Shown: one piece after another, positions 16,233 to 21,432 of the stretch | Numbering within the stretch: position 1 is the stretch's first letter | Layout of the letters: every line of letters starts with the position of its first letter | Origin: JAFAGX01 sp035624215 | GTDB lineage: Bacteria; Acidobacteriota; Terriglobia; Terriglobales; Acidobacteriaceae | Assembly (NCBI GenBank): GCA_035624215.1 | Contig: DASPRY010000178.1 | Span: 1-21,432 of the forward strand | Direction of reading: 5' to 3' | DNA: 21,432 nt | Translations under genes and position numbers: made by a program | The notes under the pieces: generated by a model | Seen by the model: only the letters and a program-made list of their open reading frames with translations | The model's database searches: none | Told to the model about the DNA's origin: nothing

Positions 16233-18917
16233 ATGCTGATTATTCAGCGATTCCGCTGTGCTTGCAAGCTGCTTCTCTGCCTCGGTTTTCTGGCTGCGGC
16301 CACATTGGTTTTTTCGGATCAGGCCTCTACTAGGCACGCTCAATCTTCCAGCAAAACCAGTCACGAGCACAACACTGAGATTTTCCAAGTGCTGAAAGAG
16401 CCTAATGGCTCGGGTCGCTGCCTGTTTTGCCACCCTGCTGAGGTTAATGGATACTCCCGCTCGGCTATGGCTCATTCGCTGCGACGCGCTGGCCAGGAGC
16501 CGGAAGGCGTAGTCGTCGCCAACGGTTCCAAGATTACTATGTACTCATCGCCCGCCGGCTATTGGCAGCGCTGGGAAAATAGGAGCGACAAAAGCGAGTA
16601 CCGGGTTGACTCTGTAATCGGCTCCGGCAACCACGCCAACGGCTATTTGATTAATCTCGGCGGGCACCTGTTCCAATCCCCGGTGGCTTACTACCGGAGT
16701 CGTCACTCTTATGATCTCGCTCCCGGCTTTGAGAATCAGCCTGACCCTGATTTTACTCGCCCAATTAGCGAAGAGTGTGTTCTTTGTCATTCTGGCACAG
16801 CGCTGCACATTCCCGGCACCTTGAATCAATACCGCTCTCCCGTGTTTGTGGAGCAAGCAATCACCTGTGAACGCTGCCACGGCCCCTCTGAAAGGCATCT
16901 GGCAGATCCTCACGCAGGAACGATCATCAATCCCGCTAAGCTCGACCCGGCGGCTCGTAACAGCGTCTGCGAGCAGTGCCACTTATTTGGAGTCGCCCGC
17001 GTGCCCAACCCCGGAAAGGAGCTAAGCGACTTCGTTCCCGGACAACGCCTCGAGGACACCTTCACAATTTATGTGGACGCTAATCCAATGGGAAATTTCA
17101 AAGTTATCAGCCACGTTCAGCAGCTTGCCCTGAGTGCCTGTGCGCGCAAGAGTGAAGGTCACCTGTGGTGCGGAACGTGTCACAACCCTCACGATAAGCC
17201 GCTGCAACCCGTCCAGTTCTACCGTTCGCGATGCCTGGCTTGCCACGCCGTCAACTTTCCCGCCTCCCATCCTTCCAAGGACAGCGATTGCGTGACATGC
17301 CATATGCCTCGCCGCGCGGCCAAGGACGGTGGCCACACCGCCTTCACCGACCACAGGATTCAGCGTCTCCAGGAGGTCCGGCCCGATGTGCCGGCCGAAA
17401 GTGGCCTGGTCGCCTGGAGGGAGCCGCCAGCTGATCTCCAAACCCGGAATCTCGGAATTGCCTATATTCAAGTCGGCGTGCAGCGACACTCGGCTTCCTT
17501 AATTACTCAGGGTTATCGTGCCCTGACCGAGGTGCAACAGCAATTTGCAAACGATGGCAATTTTTTCCGATGGATCGGCGAAGCGTTGCTCGCTGCAAGG
17601 CAAACCTCCGAGGCCAAAATCGCCTTCGGGCGCGCTCTAGAACTGGATCCTAATTCAGCCGGCGCAGAGGCAAGGGCCGCCGGACCTTACCTTCAAGAGG
17701 GAGATTTTGAGCATGCTATCGCTCACTTAGAACGCGCGGTTGCCCTCGATCCGCTGGATTTGGTTACCGTCAGCGTGCTGAATGGCCTGTACGCGAAGCA
17801 AGGAAGGGCTGGAGATTCCGCCGAGCTGTCGAGCAAGATCAAAGCGGCCATGAGTAGATCTGATGCGGACGGCATGCCCCAGCAGGGCATTACTGATAAT
17901 TCTGGGAAAAAGGTCGAAGAAGTCTTCAAAAACATCCAAGTACTCAAGGGCATTCCGTCTGCCCAATTGATTCCCGCCATGCGATTCATTGCTTCGTCGC
18001 TCGGCGTGCAATGTAGTTTCTGCCACGTCGAAGGCCATTTCGAAGCGGACGACAAAAGGCCCAAGCAGATTGCACGCGACATGATGCGAATGATGGCCAT
18101 CCTCAATAGAAACAACTTTGCTAGTCACCGCGAAGTGACCTGTTACTCCTGCCATCGCGGAGCACTGAACCCTGTTGACACTCCGATACGTGCAAGCGAA
18201 ATGCCGGCCACTGCTGACCTGAATTCCAAGGCCCAGAACACGCCCTCCAGCTTACCCACGGTTGGTGAGCTGATTGACAACTACGTCCAAGCACTGGGAG
18301 GAGCTACCGCGATCGAGAAAATCACGAGTCGTGTTGAAAAGGGTACGGCCCGATTCCGCGACCGATCTGTGAACCTCGAGGTTTACATTCAAGCCCCGGG
18401 GAGGCAATCCGTTGTGCGCCATCTGCCGGAGAAGGACAGCGTCGCAGTCTTCGACGGTCATGCCGGTTGGCTAAGCGCTCCAGGCCGTCCGGTGCGGGAA
18501 ATGCACGACGCAGAGCTCGCAGCCGAACGAATGGATGCGGATCTGCAGCTACCTTTGCATATTCGACGGTTTTTTCCTGAACTGCACATTCAGTATCCAG
18601 AAAAAATCGGCGGCCGCACTGCCTATGTTCTCTCCGGCGCTGGAGAAGGGCAACCGCATGTAAAGTTCTATTTCGATCCGCAGTCAGGCCTGCTGGTGCG
18701 TCTCGTGCGTTATGCCGAGTCGCCGCTAGGCCTTGATCCCACCCAGATCGACTACGGTGACTACCGCGCAGTGGATGGAGTGCAAGTGCCATTTCGCGCG
18801 ACAATTTCTGACGCGGAAAGCGTCTCGGTGGTCCAGTTTCAAGACGTGCAGCAGAATGTCATGATTGATGACGCGAGGTTCACCATGCCAGGCCGCATCG
18901 TAACTAAACAACCGTAG
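16233..18917 (+). CDS. Exported nonahaem c-type cytochrome with TPR and reaction-centre-cytochrome-like domain
   Basis: The 894-residue product has nine CxxCH haem-attachment motifs: CLFCH 63-67, CVLCH 182-186, CERCH 212-216, CEQCH 246-250, CGTCH 313-317, CLACH 334-338, CVTCH 353-357, CSFCH 594-598 and CYSCH 637-641. A signal peptide or anchor occupies about residues 1-29. The first seven haems form a cytochrome c554/doubled-CxxCH-like domain ending in HMPRRAAKDGGHTAFTDHRI. TPR-like helices follow at about 440-540. The last two haems lie in a domain resembling the photosynthetic reaction-centre cytochrome subunit family (VFKNIQVLKGIPSAQLIPAM; RDMMRMMAILNRNNF). The C-terminal 200 or so residues lack Cys and resemble a lipoprotein-sorting (LolA-like) beta domain, a weaker call. 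Cytochrome c maturation and periplasmic electron transfer are expected; redox partner unknown. Start ATG follows GTGAG. Probably co-transcribed with TPR paralogue 2. Confidence 0.92.
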   Translation: MLIIQRFRCACKLLLCLGFLAAATLVFSDQASTRHAQSSSKTSHEHNTEIFQVLKEPNGSGRCLFCHPAEVNGYSRSAMAHSLRRAGQEPEGVVVANGSKITMYSSPAGYWQRWENRSDKSEYRVDSVIGSGNHANGYLINLGGHLFQSPVAYYRSRHSYDLAPGFENQPDPDFTRPISEECVLCHSGTALHIPGTLNQYRSPVFVEQAITCERCHGPSERHLADPHAGTIINPAKLDPAARNSVCEQCHLFGVARVPNPGKELSDFVPGQRLEDTFTIYVDANPMGNFKVISHVQQLALSACARKSEGHLWCGTCHNPHDKPLQPVQFYRSRCLACHAVNFPASHPSKDSDCVTCHMPRRAAKDGGHTAFTDHRIQRLQEVRPDVPAESGLVAWREPPADLQTRNLGIAYIQVGVQRHSASLITQGYRALTEVQQQFANDGNFFRWIGEALLAARQTSEAKIAFGRALELDPNSAGAEARAAGPYLQEGDFEHAIAHLERAVALDPLDLVTVSVLNGLYAKQGRAGDSAELSSKIKAAMSRSDADGMPQQGITDNSGKKVEEVFKNIQVLKGIPSAQLIPAMRFIASSLGVQCSFCHVEGHFEADDKRPKQIARDMMRMMAILNRNNFASHREVTCYSCHRGALNPVDTPIRASEMPATADLNSKAQNTPSSLPTVGELIDNYVQALGGATAIEKITSRVEKGTARFRDRSVNLEVYIQAPGRQSVVRHLPEKDSVAVFDGHAGWLSAPGRPVREMHDAELAAERMDADLQLPLHIRRFFPELHIQYPEKIGGRTAYVLSGAGEGQPHVKFYFDPQSGLLVRLVRYAESPLGLDPTQIDYGDYRAVDGVQVPFRATISDAESVSVVQFQDVQQNVMIDDARFTMPGRIVTKQP

Positions 18918-18947
18918 TAGTGTGCTAAAAAAGGAATCTCGGATTGC

Positions 18948-20813
18948 TTAGGCCTTTATCTTGAGGTATGTGCTGTAGTTTTCCTTGTCGATGTTCATAA
19001 ACGGCCGCATGGTCACACTACTTCCATCAACGGAGTTCGCCAGCCAATCTCCGGCTGAATTGCCAGTCGGCTTGGCTTGCAATAATTCATTCCGAGAGAA
19101 ACTCGGCTGCGAATCCGCGATGGCGAAAAGCACAAGAGGACCGCACAGCAAAGCACCTAGATTGGGATGATTGGCGTCCACGGTTTCCAAACGCAGAGGC
19201 ATGGGAAGCTCCAGCTCGACTCGATCGCCATCTTTCCACGTCCGTACAATAGCCGCGAAAGTTCCCGGCTGCAACGGTCCCGAGACGCGATTCCGATTCA
19301 CCGAGAGCACCGAGTCCGAAGTGGTCCACGCCGGAATGCGTATATAAAGCGTGTAATCCTTCGGTTGCGAGGCGGACACGTTAATGGTGACTTTATTATC
19401 GAAAGGATATTTGGTTTCCTGCCTCAGCCCGTAGCGCCCACCGTTATCGTTCCATTGCAACTTCGATGGGGTAAACAGGTTTACGTAAACACCATCAGCT
19501 GAGCGGAAATATGTGCTGATGTGGTAGTCAGCGGCGAGTTGCGGGAATGTGCCGGAGCAACACGGCCACTTGTCCCTGTACCAGGCTTTTCTGCCGGTAG
19601 TGGCATAGTCCGAATAATAGAACGATGTGCCATCAGCCTGGACAGGCCAAGCCCCGAGGATCGTGTTATACAGCACGCGTTCCATGCTGTCTCCATACTG
19701 AGAGTTTTTCGTCACCCGCAGCAGGTAGCGGGTGATTTTGAAGTGGCCATAAGAGCCACACGGGGTCTCGAAGCTGGCATGGGTCGAGGAAAGGCTGTCG
19801 CCCAATTGGCCACGGCCCGGTTCTCCGAACGTCTCGTCTGGCCCCCAGCCGCCCGTTGCGAAGCTCTGTGTGGTCTGCAACATCTCGAACCCATTCCTGG
19901 CTGCTCGCAAGTGTTTTTCGCTGCCTAATGTGATGTAAGCCTGCATGGCCGAGCTGAATGCGTTCACGTGGCTGTAGGCGTGCTCAAACGGCAGCACATT
20001 ATTCCCCTCGGCGAGAGGGTTAAAGTAAGTGTCGTCTTCCAGATATCTGACCGCCATATCGCGATAGAAAACGTCCCCGCTGCGCTGATACGCGAGAAAT
20101 AGATTCTCAGGCAACGTATAGCTTTCATCCCAGGTGTAAGACGTATCCTTGTGTGGCCGGGCACGTTGTTCTGAACGCGAGAGCGCCTTTTCTGGGAGAT
20201 ACGCTCTGATAGCGTGACTCAGTTTTTCATGAACGTCCATTGCGATGGGGTCGTGAGCGAACTCGTGAGCATCGATCAGGCCGCAGGAGAGCTTGTCATA
20301 GGTGTAGGCAGGAAGGCGATAGTCCACGAAGAATTCGGCTTGAGGATCGAGGGTCTCCGCGTAACCTTTGACGAGGTGGTTTACTTTTTGGCGAGTAGGC
20401 TCGGATCCGGTAACCGCATAGGCTCGGGCTAACGCGGAAAGGTATTGCCCAAAACTGTGCCCCGCAATGAACCCGTGAAAATCATTGCGTTGCAGGCTGA
20501 AACCCGTCAGGTCGTACCAGCCTCCCATGTCCTCGCCGGGGGCTGGCAAACCCGCGACCTGACGAAAAACCTTAAGCAGTCGATCGTTATCAAGGTCAAG
20601 GAACCGGGCATGGAGTTCGTCGAATTGTGCTTTCATGGGGCCGTCAAGCAGTTCTACATCGGAGTAAGCGAACTGCGCCAAGGGCGGGGTCACCGCGACT
20701 GTTCCTCTGTTGTCCGGCGGCGCCGCCCACGCCGGTAGGGTTGAGGCAACATAACCTGCGGCAGCCGTAGCGGTGGCGGTTTTCAGAAAGGTTCTGCGGG
20801 AGAGACCGGGCAT
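18948..20813 (-). CDS. Tat-exported GH127-type (DUF1680) beta-L-arabinofuranosidase
   Basis: The 621-residue product begins MPGLSRRTFLKTATATAAAG, a twin-arginine signal ending near AWA at about residue 30. The (alpha/alpha)6-barrel sequence carries family landmarks: LLDGPMKAQFDE, MGGWYDLTGF, GHSFGQYLSALA, GGWGPDE (Glu327), FETPC (Glu349, Cys352) and WPCCSG (Cys418, Cys419). In the characterised GH127 enzyme HypBA1 the Zn site is one Glu and three Cys, with one of the paired Cys acting as nucleophile. All counterparts are present here. The Glu-to-Cys spacing is E-T-P-C rather than E-x-C, a subfamily deviation. Expected action: release of L-arabinose from beta-L-arabinofuranosides such as plant hydroxyproline-linked oligosaccharides; related families act on other sugars. 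The start has GAGGA about 8 nt upstream. It is convergent with the cytochrome gene, 30 bp between stops. Own promoter and operator lie upstream. Confidence 0.88.
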   Translation of the reverse strand: MPGLSRRTFLKTATATAAAGYVASTLPAWAAPPDNRGTVAVTPPLAQFAYSDVELLDGPMKAQFDELHARFLDLDNDRLLKVFRQVAGLPAPGEDMGGWYDLTGFSLQRNDFHGFIAGHSFGQYLSALARAYAVTGSEPTRQKVNHLVKGYAETLDPQAEFFVDYRLPAYTYDKLSCGLIDAHEFAHDPIAMDVHEKLSHAIRAYLPEKALSRSEQRARPHKDTSYTWDESYTLPENLFLAYQRSGDVFYRDMAVRYLEDDTYFNPLAEGNNVLPFEHAYSHVNAFSSAMQAYITLGSEKHLRAARNGFEMLQTTQSFATGGWGPDETFGEPGRGQLGDSLSSTHASFETPCGSYGHFKITRYLLRVTKNSQYGDSMERVLYNTILGAWPVQADGTSFYYSDYATTGRKAWYRDKWPCCSGTFPQLAADYHISTYFRSADGVYVNLFTPSKLQWNDNGGRYGLRQETKYPFDNKVTINVSASQPKDYTLYIRIPAWTTSDSVLSVNRNRVSGPLQPGTFAAIVRTWKDGDRVELELPMPLRLETVDANHPNLGALLCGPLVLFAIADSQPSFSRNELLQAKPTGNSAGDWLANSVDGSSVTMRPFMNIDKENYSTYLKIKA

Positions 20814-20840
20814 GAAAGAGTCCTCGTTTGGGGGTGTAGC

Positions 20841-20848
20841 AAACGTTT
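20841..20848 (-). promoter_or_regulatory. AAACGTTT palindrome, likely LacI-family operator for the GH127 gene
   Basis: AAACGTTT is a perfect 8-bp palindrome (in context GTAAACGTTTGC on the minus strand, where the flanking GT/GC is only partly symmetric). It is centred 45.5 bp from the first base of the TTGACA -35 box. The matching distance at the receptor promoter is 46.5 bp, and both sites are centred about +11 to +12 of the predicted transcript. Confidence 0.6.
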
Positions 20849-20861
20849 ACCGCCAGGCCAG

Positions 20862-20890
20862 ATTTACTCCGTTACTGCTTCGGTTGTCAA
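20862..20890 (-). promoter_or_regulatory. Promoter of the GH127 gene
   Basis: On the minus strand, a perfect TTGACA (20890-20885) is followed by a 17-bp spacer and GTAAAT (20867-20862); with an 18-bp spacer the -10 would be TAAATC. The -35 is strong and the -10 weak. The predicted start near 20855 leaves about a 42-nt leader. It begins just after the stop of the co-directional aldo/keto reductase gene. Confidence 0.58.
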
Positions 20891-20908
20891 CTTTGTCTCA
20901 AATCGAGA

Positions 20909-21432
20909 TCAGGCAGCCGATAACTGCAGCAGAGCTTGCTCAATCTCTGCCATCTCGTCCGGCAGTAAACGAAACGTTGCCGCGCCGATAATGCCTTCGA
21001 CCTGTTTCGGGTTGCGAAAACCGACGATCGCACCTGTGACGGCCGGATGATTCAACGTCCAGGCAATTGCTACCTCACCCGGAGTTCGACCGTGGCGGTT
21101 ACCCACGACACGCAGCAGCTCCACCAGCCGCAGGTTGCGAGACAGCGCCGGCTCGCTAAAGCCAGGCAGATTTCGGCGCCAATCCTCGGGCAGGAAATTG
21201 GCGACTCGCTCCTTAGTCATGGCTCCGGTCAGAAGACCGGCATACATCGGTGAATAGACGATAACGCCGATGTTCTCACGCCGGCAAAACGGCAGGATTT
21301 CCCGTTCAATTTCCCTTCGTACCAGTGCGTACGGCGGTTGGAGGGACGTAATCGGTGCAATCGCCTGAATCCGCTTCATCTGGGAAACGCTGAAATTGGA
21401 AACTCCGAGGTAGCGCACCTTGCCTTCCTTTT
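20909..21432 (-). CDS. Aldo/keto reductase, C-terminal part
   Basis: The frame enters from the right edge and stops at 20911-20909, giving about 174 residues. An internal GTG at 21418 is not the start: the reading EGKVRYLGVSNFS upstream and across it is the conserved AKR strand/loop. The rest is typical: SLQPPYALVRREIEREILPF, VIVYSPMYAGLLTG, TPGEVAIAWTLNHPAVTGAI (the NADPH 2'-phosphate/adenosine region follows) and VGFRNPKQVEGI. The catalytic Asp, Tyr and Lys lie in the missing N-terminal half. An NADP-dependent cytosolic carbonyl/aldehyde reductase of the YajO/IolS/Tas-like group is likely. It is co-directional with the GH127 gene, 95 bp upstream, but that gene has its own promoter. Confidence 0.9.
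   Translation of the reverse strand, partial: KEGKVRYLGVSNFSVSQMKRIQAIAPITSLQPPYALVRREIEREILPFCRRENIGVIVYSPMYAGLLTGAMTKERVANFLPEDWRRNLPGFSEPALSRNLRLVELLRVVGNRHGRTPGEVAIAWTLNHPAVTGAIVGFRNPKQVEGIIGAATFRLLPDEMAEIEQALLQLSAA

Overview
The window most likely comes from an acidobacterium (Acidobacteriota, Terriglobia/Koribacter-like). This is inferred from gene content: a 1140-residue Oar-like TonB-dependent receptor with an N-terminal carboxypeptidase-regulatory-like domain, two CRTAC1-type FG-GAP/ASPIC-UnbV proteins, paralogous exported TPR proteins and a multihaem TPR cytochrome. No rRNA is present to confirm it. Both ends cut through genes.

Layout. 1-412 (-): N-terminal part of an acyl-CoA synthetase. 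558-1121 (+): an exported peroxiredoxin whose peroxidatic residue is encoded by an in-frame TGA, followed by a bacterial SECIS-type hairpin, so it reads as a selenoprotein. 1218-1426 (+): initiator tRNA with a near-consensus sigma70 promoter and a terminator. 1596-3566 (+): exported copper amine oxidase with all catalytic and copper-binding residues recognisable. 3567-3906: convergent spacer without a convincing gene. 3907-7627 (-): HAD phosphatase, membrane-anchored FG-GAP/CRTAC1 protein and an MDR quinone-oxidoreductase-like enzyme, co-directional. 7717-11015 (+): exported TPR protein translationally coupled by a TTGA overlap to a Tat-exported FG-GAP/CRTAC1 protein. 11082-14588 (+): TonB-dependent receptor with its own strong promoter and a perfect palindromic operator. 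14682-18917 (+): a second TPR paralogue and a nine-haem cytochrome. 18948-20813 (-): Tat-exported GH127-type beta-L-arabinofuranosidase. 20909-21432 (-): C-terminal part of an aldo/keto reductase.

How the parts may work together. The 7.7-18.9 kb block looks like an envelope module. Two duplicated TPR proteins each precede a large exported protein (a seven-motif Ca-binding propeller in one case, a nonahaem cytochrome in the other), with an outer-membrane receptor between them. The receptor and the GH127 gene have nearly superimposable promoters: TTGACA, then an AACGTT-centred palindrome 46.5 and 45.5 bp further on. This suggests shared control by a LacI-family sugar-responsive regulator encoded elsewhere, and links the receptor to plant-type arabinose-containing glycans. 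The two most notable points are the Sec-peroxiredoxin, which a standard gene caller splits into two ORFs, and the TPR/propeller/receptor/TPR/cytochrome module.
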